Of a DNA stretch of 64,000 nt, positions 1 to 11,394 are shown piece after piece (positions within the stretch are counted from its first letter, which is position 1; the number at the start of each line of letters is the position of its first letter). Source of the DNA: Isoetes taiwanensis (lineage: Eukaryota; Streptophyta; Lycopodiopsida; Isoetales; Isoetaceae); assembly GCA_021234155.1 (NCBI GenBank), contig JAJEKV010000003.1, positions 13,998,386-14,062,385 on the forward strand. The letters run 5' to 3'. Below the pieces are notes generated by a model. It was not told the origin of the DNA. It searched no databases and worked only from the letters and a program-made list of their open reading frames with translations. A program made the position numbers and the translations under genes.

Positions 1-920
1 GTTCGGGGTTGTTGCAAAATAAGTTGTCGCCGCAGTGAAGTCATTTGCAAAAGAATATGGGAGAGTCGAGCTGCCGGGCTAGAGGGCTATTGACCGCATT
101 GTACCAGAATTAGAAGTACTCCGGCCGGGCCATACTAATGGAGTCGAGAAAAGGAGTTATTATCTCGTGATCAAGGCTATAGAAACCGTAAAAGTTACCG
201 AAGCCAAAGTGAAGGCGGGGTTGCAAAGGGTTCAAGGACGGTGATAGATGTACCCGCTTCTTTTTGCGGCGCAAGAAGAAGGAAACTCGCCACTTCTATA
301 CATTCTTTGGTGCTGCCGGATGGTGCTCTTATCTCCGATCCGGTGAATCTTAAGCAATATCTTCATCATCACTTTTCTTCATTCTTTTGCACGACACCCA
401 TTGCCCTTTTCGTAAGGACATGCAATTGGTCAAGTTTGACTAAGGTGCGCCGCATTGTTTCTCAAGAGCGTAGGTTGCTTCTTGAGTCTAATATTGTGAA
501 GGAGGACTTAAAAGCAGTTGTGGCTCTCTTTGAAAAGGGATAAATGCCCGGTCTTGATGGCTTTCCTATTGAATTCTTTTCGTAAGGCTTTGGACCGGTT
601 GGAGGATGACATATATGATGCCTTTTGTGAGTTTCGGAGATTTAGGAGCCTTGATAAGATTTTGAATACAGTTGTATCTCTCTCATTCCAAAGAACAAGG
701 AACCCAAGACTATTTCTTTGACTGGCGACCTATTACATTGCTTTCCTCCTCAGTACAAGATCTTTGCTAAGACATTGGCGTAAAGAGTCCGAGACATCTT
801 GGCCGACGCTTATCTCGCCAACACAATCTGGCTTTTCTCCCTCGCTGTTGTATTCTCAACAACGTGGTCTGCCGCATATGAAGGAATATATTGGGCCCGG
901 CATACGGGTCATAGAGCAAA

Positions 921-1265
921 GTGTATCTTAAGCTTGATTTTGCTAAAGCCTACGAAAGTGTTGATTGGGGCTTCTTGGAGAAGTGTCTTCTTGCACTTGG
1001 GTTTGGGGAGTCATTCACAAGGAATGTCATGAAGCTCCATACATCAGCCAGATCTATCTGTTCCTTTCCAGTATGCGAGCCATCGGATATTTTTGTAGTG
1101 GGTAGAGGAATTCGACGTGGTTGTCCCTTAGCACCCTTGCTTTTCACAATTGTGGCGTAAGTCTTGTCCCAGCCTCTTCTCCCGTGGCTACCCAAGATGG
1201 CGTTATTCAAGGCCTCCCAATGGACGATGGTTCTCAAGAGGTATGTAACCAATATGCCGATGACA
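921..1265 (+). pseudogene. L1 reverse transcriptase core fragment
   Basis: The open segment 921-1158 encodes the palm region of an L1 reverse transcriptase: LDFAKAYESVDW carries the first catalytic aspartate, followed by a GIRRGCPLAPLLF motif. A stop at 1158 breaks the frame. The YADD motif with the paired aspartates lies about 100 bases further on, in another reading. It sits in the middle of the L1 element and has no independent role. Confidence 0.8.
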
Positions 1266-3024
1266 CTTTTTGTTCCTAATTGCCGAGGCTGAGAATCTTC
1301 GTAATGCCAAGCTATTATTAGACACATTCTCCTTAGCATCGTGAGTTCTTGTAGGGTGGCAAAAATGTACAGCTTTTGTGGACGCTTAGACATCCCATCC
1401 CTCCCCGTATTTTGGACTATCCTTGGAAGATTCTTCTCATGGCAATACCACAAAGTTGCTTGGTATCCCAGCTTGGAATTCATGTCTTTGCTTCAGATGC
1501 TTGGGATGAAATCATTAGTGGGTTGCAAAAGCACTTGTTTTGGTGGAATACGCTTTAAACCGGCCCATGCCCTGTAGAATCACTGTGGCTAAATGTGTTC
1601 TTAGTAATACTCAAGTCTACATGGCGCCTCGCTTTACTAGCTCGCAGCAAGATGGAGGAGATTGTCGCGTGATCGTCGAAATTTTATTTGGGGTGGAAAT
1701 GAGTTAGGAGCAAAGGGTCAAGGTAGCTTGGGCTTAAATGCATTAGACCTAAGGCACCGGTGGTCTTGGTATGTTGGATTTTCACCTCCAAAGCAAGGTG
1801 ATGATATCAAAGTTCATTTGGAGGATTTTCATTGGTAAGGATGATTCTCCGGCCTCGAGGTTGTTGGTGCAAATCGATTCAAAGATTGTCTCCCATTTCA
1901 TAAGGCCTCCATTAAGCCCCCTCCTTCCTTGGGCTTTGCTTTATCATATGCATCCGTATCCTAATGCTTCTCCCTTTCTAAAGGGGTTGCTTGCGCCTTG
2001 GGACACCGCCGTCTCTTTTCCATATTAATCCCGAGGCATGTCTTCGGGCTTGTCCACTCCATGCTGGTGGATTCCTTTGCGGGACACCCCGGAGAATGTG
2101 CCTCTAAGTGTGGTTGTTCATCCAAAGACACAACGACGATGGGTAGCGGCCGGTATCAATACTATTGCAGCTTTGGTATGAGTCCCATCATCTCATGTCA
2201 TGGGAAGCATTTAGAACAAAGTTCTTGTTGTACGATGGGACGGAGTAACTGAATCATATTGCCGCATTGTTGCCACAGGATTCCGGTCCACGATTGAGGT
2301 AGTCATATGGGGTTGCCATCGATATCCAAACCGGTATGCGGTTTGTGTCTTCTCAGTATAAATTGCTTGTGCATTCGAAATCCTGCCTCCATCTAATAGA
2401 TGGCATCTTCAGTGTCCCTCCCACAATGGAAAAGTGTTTGGATATGGGTATGGGATAAGCCGCTTCACCCCAAAGTAGTAGTTTTGTGGTGGCAAGTGAT
2501 CCATAGATGCCTCGAGTCAACAAAGTTAGTCCATAAAATGGATAATCGGATTTCAGAGCTCGCCCTTTATGCCATTGCCAAAGGGTTGAGAGTATTGAGC
2601 ATTGTTTTTCTTGTGTGAGAGGCTTCGCAGGCATGGTCTTGGTTGTTGACCCTTTTGGCACGTCTCGATCTAGCCAAAGAAATTTTGCTTGCTATCTATC
2701 CCCGATGCTTGGCCCAAACAACGGAAACGAGCTTTTCATCTCGCATGTGGCTGGGCTTTTATGGTCAATCTGAAGAGAAGGAGGTTGTTTATCTTTAAGG
2801 GCATAGATATCGCAGATGAGGTTGTTCTTCGCTAAAGGCAAGATAAAATTGTTATGGCTTACAATTGTTCTTCTCTTGATCAAGAGAAGAAAGTACTGAT
2901 CCGCATACTTACCTTCGTGATTCATTCTTTTGCATAGGCAGTGGTTGTGCTTTCGCTTGGATCGGTTTGTCCACCGGGTTATAATCCTGCCTTTGCATTT
3001 ATGTTGCTCGGTTTCTAGTTGGTG

Positions 3025-3068
3025 AATAAAGCTTGACGCCCTTCAACAAAAAAAAAAAAAAAAAAAAA
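3025..3068 (+). terminator. L1 polyadenylation signal and poly(A) tail
   Basis: AATAAA lies 17 bases upstream of 21 consecutive A residues. This is the expected 3' end of an L1 RNA copied back into DNA. The last unique bases (tgacgcccttcaac) resemble the end of the short L1 insertion at 31.9 kb, so the two may be related. Confidence 0.75.
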
Positions 3069-3720
3069 CACACAGCTTCATAAATGATGTGATCAGCAAC
3101 CTCCTAAAACCTTGAAAGTAAAGCATGTGAAAAGCTCAAAGATACTACCCTCGAGAGCAATGGCCAAGCTGAATCCACCAACAAAGTTCTAAAAGGTATT
3201 CTCAAGAAGACAATAGAGGTACATAAAAAGGATTGGCACCTTAAATTGCATGATGCACTTTGGGCATATAGAACTACAATTAAAAATGCTACTAATCATA
3301 CTCCTTTTGCTCTTGTCTATGGTGTTTAGGTCAAGTTGTTCCAAAGGGAACTAGAGTTGCCTTCCTTAAGGTTAGCTCTAAAGATTCAAATGCGCATGGA
3401 GGAAGCATACGAAGATAGGTTTGATAGGTTGCTCCATCTAGAAGAAGAGAGATTTGAAGCAGAGAATGCCATCTTGTCAAGAAAGCAAAAGATGCAAAGA
3501 AAGATTCAAAGCCATTCACAGATTGCAAGGAAGTTTCAAAGAGGGGGAACTAGTTCTCAAATGGGACAAGGCAAAGGAAAACACACAAAGAGGTAAATTT
3601 GACTGCTTATGGGAAGGGCCATACAAAAATGTGGGACAAGGTGTACAAACTCTTACTTCCTAGAAGATATCACAACAGACAAAGCAGCTCATGAACCCTA
3701 TAAACATATTACATCTAAAA
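3069..3720 (+). pseudogene. Ty3/gypsy integrase C-terminal fragment
   Basis: The reading starts just after the L1 tail with a GQAESTNKVLKGILKKTIE block, which includes the glutamate of the integrase DDE triad. It continues through LHDALWAYRTTIKNATNHTP to a stop near 3328. After the stop the frame goes on as ELELPSLRLALKIQMRMEEA and a basic C-terminal tail to 3596, then KFDCLWEGPYKNV in another frame. The same blocks occur at 48.4-49.7 kb, so both belong to one gypsy family. The rest of the integrase must lie left of the L1, outside the window. Confidence 0.82.
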
Positions 3721-3827
3721 AGATATTGGCAACAACATATTTGTATGAGTTTGTTTGAATAGAATAGCCATTTGGATAGTTAGCCACTTAAATTATTAAA
3801 GACACTAGCTTTAAAATTAAGAGGCAT

Positions 3828-4084
3828 GTTCCTTAAAGATGTGGATGCTTGTGCTCTTTTGATGTTATTTTGAAATTACTTTCATAAAATAAAAAAAGAG
3901 AAAAAAGGAAAAAAGAGAAAATAGGTTTTAACTTTGATATCTTGTGTGTATTTATGTTCCTTAAAGATGTAGATGCTTGTGCTCTTTTGATGTTATTTTG
4001 AAATTACTTTCATAAAATAAAAAAAAAAAAGAGAAAAAAGAAAAAAAGAGAAAATAGGTTTTAACTTTGATATCTTGTGTGTAT
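3828..4084. repeat. Tandem duplication, two units of about 128 bp
   Basis: Units 3828-3955 and 3956-4084 are nearly identical. Each starts gttccttaaagatgt, holds an A-rich aaaagagaaaa run and ends in cttgtgtgta. It lies in the 3' untranslated part of the gypsy element, between integrase and the LTR-like end. Most differences are in the length of the A-rich run. Confidence 0.85.
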
Positions 4085-4818
4085 TATGATGTTGCAGGTT
4101 GAGTTCACAGTCATGAAAGCATAGGAGGAGTTGTTTTCTAACATATGTAGAACTTATCATGACAGGTTCACCAGTCTGAATAATCTCCACCTGAGCAAAT
4201 AGTTGCCCTCCAATTCATATCAGCCAGAATTCTTCACTGATGCAGGATCCCAAACAGCTAAACATTACTACAATTAGCTGGGAGAACGTGGTACTAACAT
4301 TATATTTTTTCCACACTTGCAGGTTCACCTGATACATTCCATTCATTTTCATCTGCCTTTGTTCCATTCTCATCTAGCCCTTGCTTCCCAAATCATTTTC
4401 AAAAAAGAGAGAACACAGCCTGCTACCTTCCATAGCCTTCCATAGAGGTGGCTTAAGTCTCAAAAATTCCCAACTCAAGTCTCTGCTCCTCGCCCATACA
4501 TCTTTCAAATGAAGTCAAGCAAGTCAAGTCAAGTCACTAGTCAAATCACTCTCAAGACAAGTCACTATTCCAGCTCCATACAAACACCCTTGAAGACATT
4601 CACTCAAGCATCATTCACATCACCATATCCGTCAGCATTTAGTTTTCTCAATACCATTTCCATTTTTTCTTTCTTACATCACCTTTTGCTGCCCATATTC
4701 TCAAGTTTTTTCATTCTCTTGCACGACCACCATCACGCTTTTGTCACATTCCATTCTCTGTTTTTTTTCACTCACAAGGCTGAGGGGACCAGCCATTCCT
4801 TTTCCTTGTTTAGCATGA

Positions 4819-7050
4819 TGTTGCCCTGCTATGGCAACATGGCAAGGTGCCATCAAATCTTATTCATGTTGCAGGAAAAAGGAAGACACTATGTTGAAGA
4901 ACCAAGTGAAGACATTGAACTGGAATCAAGGTCACACATTGAGAGGATCTAAGCATCTAGAAGTTTGGAAGACCCCTATGAAGTTTGCAAGCTATGAAGT
5001 GGTATCTTTTCTCCTTCATGTTGTCATTTCTATTCCACTCCCTCACATCTACCTCATTTCCAACGTACCATCACCCTATACCATTATGCATCTCACACAT
5101 AGCCTTTTGTTCCATAGTTGACCTACCACTACCTAAGGCACATTTTCAAAAAGTTGTTACACCAAAAAGATTGCCTAAGCATCAAGTTTTATATCATCAT
5201 TTTTCATCACACCATTCCATTATCACACACTTCACACCAAGTGGCTAAAGCCAAAAAGCATTTTATGCTAGCCAAAATACAAAAAAGGGAAGGAAAAGCT
5301 AAACACGAGTTTGCCTAGTCACCACCTCTAAGTGACATGGCATGATGACTAGATACACATGTCATCACTTACAAAGCCACTTTGGTCCACTCATCAATTG
5401 CCACTTCCATATGTCATCCACCAAGTTGCCACCTAAGCGAAGAAGTGTCCACATCATCACATCACTCCACACCATTACATCACTCAACATCATTACATCA
5501 TTCTACATCATCACATCACCTTACATCATCAAATGATGACTAGGCAAGTTTTGACCAAACCCAAAAAGTTGGTCAACCATAAGATTGAAATGCTTGGAAA
5601 ATGAGCCTATTAGCCTTGTTCTTCCTCCTTGCCACCTCATTCTAAACCTATTGCCAAAAATCATTTTGACTAAGGGAAAAGATGGTTACCAACCCTTAAG
5701 TGCCACATCATCATCATTTTTGCCACCTCACCAAGTCCCATGCCTACTCACTCCATTTATTTTTCCCACAAAAAAATCAAAGTATTGCATTTGAAAATTT
5801 GATGATACCACCTGGTAGCCCTCATGAAATCATGCCACGTGGCACAAACATTTTTGAAAAAAGAGTTTATATTGACCTTCTAAATGACTTCCTTGGGAAA
5901 CGTGCCTCATTTAAAAAAATGGTAAAACCTACCTACATCTACCCCCGCCTATCTACCCTCTCATCCTCTCGCCAAGTGGCGTCCCCTCACATGCCAAGTC
6001 GAAACACGAAATGAAGCTTGGCGTGGAGGAGACCACGAATCGAGAAACGTGAGAAATGGATCTCAGTATTTATACCTTGGCCCATTTTTTCATTCAGGCC
6101 TGTGGGATAATTGTTCCTGAGAAAAACTCCGAACCCTAAAATTTAACTTGCCAAGAACCTGTTTTTTCTTCGATCGAACTGAGCAATCATTGCATTGGCT
6201 GACTATTTTGTCCTGCTGCACACAAAGAAACACCTAAACCGACCAGAATCATAGCCAAGACTCTGAATTTGCCAAGATCCGGCCGGAAACAGAGATTTTA
6301 AAAAGGGGTTTTGTTCGACAGTAAAAATTGTGGGCTTTTCTTGCCGATTCAAGACGGCACCAAGAGTGAAGTCGAATTGATGTTTGAGATCCTCCCCGCC
6401 TTAAGAAATCAGTCTTGAGGCATATTATGATCAATTTGTATCCAAAAAATTCATGATTTGTGTGTTTTTAGAGATGTCCTGTTAATTGATCATCTTGATC
6501 ATTAACATGATATCAAATGTGATGACTCTGATTCCAGTTGAATGAAAATCTGACCTTGGAAAATATCATTTGTAGCATTTGCATCTGAATTAACTTGAAA
6601 AATAAAAAAGAAAAAACTACATATCTCATCTCGGTTGCATCCGAGGCTCTAGTTGCATTTAGTACAATCGTTTGGGAAAGGAAAAGTTAAAAAAGTAAAA
6701 AAAAAAAAGGGGAAAGATCAATCTCCTAATGTTTCAAAGTCCGCCTCATTCTTTCTATAGATATTAGATGCTTAGACATGTTTTTAAATCACACACTGAA
6801 TTTTTGACCTTGGAAATAGCATGCACTTATTGTGCAGGTCCCGTGTTCACTGTCAAAATTTAGTTGGATCAAAAATTCATCATCGTTTTCATTTGGCAAA
6901 ATTTAGTGCAATCGTCCAAATTCATTGACTAGTTTCTGACTTAGTCAAGAATCAATATTCCTCACCAACTGTGGAGATTCTTTGCATAGACTTTCTACAA
7001 CACTTTTTTCACATATCATTGTATCATGCTATGCTTACTTGGGTTCAAAA
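4819..7050 (+). mobile_element. Long LTR-like end of the gypsy family (copy 1)
   Basis: This region aligns by eye with 32523-34960, the 5' end of the gypsy element in the TE nest. Both begin with a TGTTGCC.TGCTATGG block, share a cat/cac/cca-rich stretch full of TGCCAC and ATGGCA motifs, then the promoter-like TATTTATACCTTGG (6068-6081 here) and a matching TTGAATGAAAATC. block near 6538. Placed after integrase, it would be the 3' LTR. I could not fix its right end. The long open frames in it are low-complexity and not genes. Confidence 0.55.
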
Positions 7051-7638
7051 TGTCGAGTGCATTGGTTTCTGTGCCTGTTAGAACAAGACTAGCTTTTTTG
7101 GCTTTAGGGAAACTAGTGAAATCTTGTTTTCTGGAGGTCTAAACACAGATATTCCAGCACAGAGTGATCACCTCAAGTGATCTGGAGGTCCTAGACCAAG
7201 ATTATTACTTCTTTGACCTGAGGTTTGGTGGTTTAGCCAGGTTTGCCATCAACAGTCGTCCACTTGTAGATTCGAGTATAACGATATTGGGCCTTGTCTT
7301 TGCTAAACACAACACCATTTAGAAGACGAAGACCCTTCAGAAAGGCTATCGTCTCTTTTTATGGCAGGATCATACTTGAGAAATCAGCCTGTGTAATCCC
7401 TACTAAACCTAACAAACGAATCCTTACAAAATGCCCAAAACAAGCATATGTTCTGACCATCATAAACAAAACTTCTTAGATATACAGACCTATAATTACA
7501 GAAAACATTCCCTTCAGACATAATGTTCTTTTGAAAGAGAACCTCTAGATTTGAGTACAGAACTCAAAATCGTTGCATCTAAAATAGATTGGAAAGTCAT
7601 GGAAAAGGAATTAACATATGGTGCTTATAGATTACTGT
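7051..7638. other. Unassigned, no gene seen
   Basis: AT-rich sequence between the gypsy LTR-like end and the broken frame at 7.6 kb. The part near 7.1 kb (cttttttggctttaggg) faintly resembles the leader just before the gypsy gag at 43.6 kb. I see no other gene or repeat. Confidence 0.3.
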
Positions 7639-8440
7639 TCAAGCTTTGACCAATTTATCCATCTTATAAGCAGCAGCTCTAGCAGCAGCCAGTTGTGCAG
7701 ATGTAATATTACCGAGGGTGATCGAAGCTTCTTCTGTAATAGGTGCTAAGGCTCCAAAGTTTTTGGATCTCCATATCCCTTGATTGTATAAAACAGAATA
7801 GCTTTCCACAATTCTTTGGGGTACAATAGGGAACCTGTGGCAATTAGCAAGATTAAAATTGAAGTCTTCCTTATCGATCTTATTACCTCCCGTGGTCCTG
7901 CTTTTAAGGGTCTCCTTGTCTTTTTCTGATAGCAGGTTCTCCCCAAATGGGTCTTCCTCTTCGTCATCATCAACATCTTGAATCTCCTCAAAAGTTAATT
8001 TTTTAATCTCGTTGGCTTTTTCCAGTGTTGTCAGGCCAGCAATAAACTGTTTCTTACTTTTATCCTCTTCTTGTGTACACTGGTATGTAAAGTCAGGGAG
8101 CTTCTCGTATAGGTTGTCAATAACATTGACAATGTTCTCCAGGGTATTACTATTTTTATTAATGACATGAACTTGTTTTAACCATTCACTAAAGCCCATA
8201 TGTGAAATACATGAAAGCTCTCCAAATCCTCTCAAGCTCTCTCAAACCTGTATGTGTTCATGTAGACTTTTATTTTTGATACAGCATATCAGGATTTGCA
8301 CAACATTGCATGGGCATTCAATGCTACTGTCAGCATAACCGAGAGCAGTGAGCTCCTTGTTCCATGTGGGTAATTTCATTTTAAATCCATCCCCATTAGA
8401 AACATCATAACGAATTTTTCAGTACTGGTCAGTCCCAAAT
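7639..8440 (-). pseudogene. Broken reading frame of unknown family; possible viral fossil
   Basis: An open frame of 198 codons (8235-7639) ends at a normal stop. The same frame continues upstream to about 8440, past at least two stops, with coding-like composition, so it is a decayed longer gene. It has an acidic stretch (DVDDDEEEDPFGE) and an Ala-rich C terminus (SAQLAAARAAAYKMDKLV). I do not recognise transposase, RT or protease motifs. An endogenous negative-strand RNA virus nucleocapsid is one guess, based only on size and texture. A captured host gene is equally possible. Confidence 0.45.
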
Positions 8441-8547
8441 GAAGCTTTATGTATATGCCTAGTATACCCTAATTACTAAAGGAGAAGAGCATCACCAGTA
8501 AGACTAGTGAATTCAAGTATCAAGAAAAAATGTCTGGGTGATATTCA

Positions 8548-9130
8548 GGTGTTGATGGCTGGCATGGGGGCATCCGATTATAGATAGGATAAGCAAATGA
8601 CATAAAAGAGACATAGCAGTTTGGCTTATATAAGTATAACAGATGGAATAGCACAGATTTAGGCTTTTATCTTGCTTCTCATTCTCTTCTCTTTTCTTCT
8701 ATACATCTTCCCTTCCCATTTCTTTTCTTTCTCATGGCTCATGATGAACAGATATAGGGTTTTGCAGATAGGAAGCATAAAACAGAGGAAGGGTTTGGCA
8801 GATCTAGTGATGGAAGATGGAAGCACAGGTTATGGCGATAAATAATAGCAAATTTCTCTTCTTTTATTGTTCTTGTATTGATAATCTGGTAAAAATTCCG
8901 GTAATAGGCATCAATAAAATGTCGTAGCAGAGGGCAGAGGCCGGTTTAGGTCTGTAGCAGCAAAATAATATGGCATATGGCATGGCTTTTGTTTAGAACA
9001 GGGCACAAACTTTCTTGTCCAAAGCAGAAGCATTCAGAGCAAAGCACGGATTCAATAGAATTGGAGGGCTGGCTATTTGCTGGCTCTCCTGAAGCATTTC
9101 AAGAAGTATCTCTCTTTTGTAAGTAAATCA
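8548..9130 (+). mobile_element. Possible solo LTR or promoter-bearing repeat
   Basis: The stretch starts with TGTTGATGGC, has a TATA-like cttatataagtataac near 8625-8640, then a pyrimidine-rich segment, as in the R/U5 part of an LTR. No second copy, primer site or target duplication is visible, so this is weak. Confidence 0.22.
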
Positions 9131-9289
9131 GATGCAATTCTTGTGGCGTAGAACATGTATGAATAGACAAAGTGGTTTAACCCTTTCATATTTTCTTCTT
9201 CTGTTCAAAGGGGTCTGGCAAAATGTTTTCTCTAAATATGGCAGAACTATCATTGTTTAAATGCACGACTATGTAATTCTTATCTTATC

Positions 9290-9513
9290 TTGCTGGCTAG
9301 GCACTATAATCTTGAGATTCATCAAACAGATGTCAAAATAGCACTTCTTAATGGCAAACTTGATGAAGAAATATATATGAAGCAACCTCAGGGTTATGTC
9401 AAAGCTGGTGCTAAGCATTTAGTATGCAAATTGACGAAGGCACTTTATGGGTTAAAGCAACCATCACGTGCTTGGTACAAAACCATAGATTCTTTCTTCA
9501 AAGACCAAGGATT
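9290..9513 (+). pseudogene. Ty1/copia reverse transcriptase, N-terminal part
   Basis: The frame encodes the copia RT signature: HQTDVKIALLNGKLDEEIYM, then PQGYVKAG and LTKALYGLKQPSRAWY, ending DQGF at 9513. Here the 454-bp miniature LTR element begins. Copia RT resumes at 9968 in register once the insertion and its 5-bp duplication are ignored. There is no gag, protease or integrase upstream, so the element is 5'-truncated near 9.25 kb. Confidence 0.88.
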
Positions 9514-9671
9514 TGTAACGTTCCTAACCGACATGCCCTTAACCAACTGGGCAAAAGCGTCTAGACGTTTATGAGTAGTCGCTTCTACCCATTTATGCCG
9601 GTGTCTCGGGAACGCCCCACAGGCACATTCAAGGTTCGAATACTCGAGCGGTCTACCATGGGTCCGTTACA
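9514..9671 (-). repeat. TRIM left LTR (3' LTR)
   Basis: 158 bp, bounded TG...CA, same sequence as 9810-9967. The polypurine tract lies just inside it at about 9672-9684. Confidence 0.9.
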
Positions 9672-9809
9672 GTCTCTCCCACTAGAACTATGCTCGTCCT
9701 CGAGCATCCAAGGCTATACCATGTCACAATAATTACCAAGTCTTTGCAAATTACCCATGCATATAGGTACCCATGGAGACTCGAACTCGAGACCTGCTCT
9801 GATACCAAC

Positions 9810-9967
9810 TGTAACGTTCCTAACCGACATGCCCTTAACCAACTGGGCAAAAGCGTCTAGACGTTTATGAGTAGTCGCTTCTACCCATTTATGCCGGTGT
9901 CTCGGGAACGCCCCACAGGCACATTCAAGGTTCGAATACTCGAGCGGTCTACCATGGGTCCGTTACA
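9810..9967 (-). repeat. TRIM right LTR (5' LTR) with adjacent tRNA-iMet primer site
   Basis: 158 bp. The primer-binding site occupies about 9797-9809 on the minus strand, complementary to the 3' end of plant initiator tRNA-Met. Confidence 0.9.
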
Positions 9968-10979
9968 GTATTCCAGCCAATTGAGGCTGATTCTAATGTC
10001 TACATCTGTCATCAAGGCAAGTTCTTACTCATCATTGCTTTATATGTGGATAATTCCTTGCTCATAGGCAACACTAATGAGTACATTGCTGAATTCAAGA
10101 CAAGGCTTGCTGCTAAGTTTCCAATGGTAGACTTGGGTGAAGCTTGCTATTGTTTGGGTTTGCAAATTGCAAGAGACCGGAACAACATGATTCTTCATAT
10201 CTCTCAAAAGAAGTACATTGAAGAAATGCTTGAGCGCTTTGGCATGGCTGATTGCAATCCATCTAAAGTTTCTATGAATCCAAGTTCTCTTCTCATCAAG
10301 AAATATTGTCCACAATCTAATGTTGAACGTCTTTCTATGGCAAAAGTTCCATTTTGGCAATTGATTGGCAGTCTTATGTATTGCATGGTTTGCACCAGAC
10401 CTGATATTGGATTTGCCATTATAGCTCTAAGCCAATTTTTGGCAGATCCAAGTCATAAGCATTGGCCAAGCACATTCTCAGATACCTAAAGGATACTGCT
10501 GATTATGACCTTACATATCGCAGCAATAGTGATGTTTTTTCATTGCTGACATACAGTGATTCCTCATTTAGCGATGTGATAGACAACTCCAGGTCCACAT
10601 CCGACATTTGTTTTCTGCTTGCCAGTGCTGCCATTGCTTGGATCAGCAAAAAACAGGGCTATGTATCTCTTTCATCCACTAAAGCAGAGTATGTTGCAGC
10701 ATCTACAATAGCCCATGAGATCGTTGGTTTGAAGGACTTTCTTGCAAGCATTGGGCAACGCACTCCTGGACCAGCAAGGATGCTTATGGATAACAAGGTG
10801 GCATTGATTGGTGCTCCATTGAAGTTTGACATCCAAAATCTAAGCATGTTCCCAAGCATTATCATTTTGTAAGGGACGTTGTGGCTGATAAACAGGTTCA
10901 GATTGAGCATGTTTCTACACGGGACAATACCGCAGATCTCTTGACTAAACCTTTGACTCCTGAGCTCTTTGAGTGACAT
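9968..10979 (+). pseudogene. Ty1/copia RT C-terminus and RNase H
   Basis: The second half of copia RT follows the TRIM. The active-site box reads LYVDNSLLIGN, so the second aspartate of YVDD is asparagine. It continues through YCLGLQIARDRNNMILHISQ and LIGSLMYCMVCTRPDI to a stop near 10488. RNase H follows in another frame from 10462 (SLLTYSDSSFSDV, VSLSSTKAEYVAAS, LMDNKVALIGA) to 10872, and a short tail with LLTKPLTPELF ends at 10974. The frameshifts and the altered catalytic residue show a dead copy. Confidence 0.88.
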
Positions 10980-11072
10980 CGACTTGGTATTGGTCTTGAT
11001 AGATTCCAGATCTCATCTTCAGGAGAAGGAGGAGCTTGAGCATGGAGATGGTGACCTCTCATCAAGGAGGAG

Positions 11073-11394
11073 TGTTGAGATATATATAATATCGAGATCA
11101 CCATCTTGCTGCTAAACGTGATGGCAGCACTGACAGCACTTAGCACATAGGTGCTGACTATGTGCTGAATCAACACTTCATCAGCACCTGCACAGCCCAT
11201 CCACTTGCCTTAATTAGCTACGGCATAATTCGGTGTGGTTGGTAACAGGAGCAATTATTATTTACTGCCCCTTTTTATATCTTGTATTCTCACATACGTT
11301 TAATACAATTCCATTTTGCATATGTTTTGGGAGCTTGCGCTCTCGGATATTGGTGTGCATTCCCTTCTCTCCCTTTCTTGGTGAAACCTTGACA
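11073..11394 (+). repeat. Copia 3' LTR
   Basis: A purine tract (caaggaggag) directly precedes TGTTGAGATATATATAATAT, the usual copia layout after RNase H. A TATA-like ctttttatat occurs near 11270, and the segment can be closed at CCTTGACA (11394). No 5' LTR is present, so the right end is inferred from the TG...CA rule. Confidence 0.6.

Larger units (their letters stand above)
1..3068 (+). mobile_element. Degenerate L1-type LINE, 3' part with poly(A) tail
   Basis: Non-LTR retrotransposon of the plant L1 group, cut by the window start. Reverse-transcriptase pieces occur in shifting frames: a PGLDGFPIEFF-like block near 545, KLDFAKAYESVDWGFLEKCL at about 927-985, a GCPLAPLLFTIVA block ending at 1158, and the catalytic YADD near 1255. 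A zf-RVT-like block (HPKVVVLWWQVIHRCL) sits at about 2467-2515. An AATAAA at 3025-3030 precedes a 21-A tail at 3048-3068. Many stops and frameshifts make it a dead copy. It lies in a gypsy integrase, because integrase sequence resumes straight after the tail. The upstream target duplication is outside the window. Confidence 0.88.
9514..9967 (-). mobile_element. TRIM (miniature LTR retrotransposon), complete
   Basis: Two 158-bp LTRs (9514-9671 and 9810-9967) look identical by eye and end in TGTAACG/CGTTACA. The 138-bp internal part has no coding capacity. Read on the minus strand, TTGGTATCAGAGC next to the right LTR is the classic initiator tRNA-Met primer site. A purine run (agtgggagaga on the minus strand) lies next to the left LTR. 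The target duplication is ggatt on the left and gtatt on the right, one mismatch. It sits inside copia RT. It needs enzymes from another element to move. Confidence 0.9.

Noticed and set aside
950-1483. 177-codon minus-strand frame opposite the L1 RT
   Set aside because: Antisense shadow of the L1; the plus strand carries the real RT motifs.
4509-4952. 147-codon plus-strand frame rich in Ser, Phe and His
   Set aside because: Low-complexity translation of the cat/ttc-rich gypsy region before the LTR-like end; same texture as other LTR copies, no domain.
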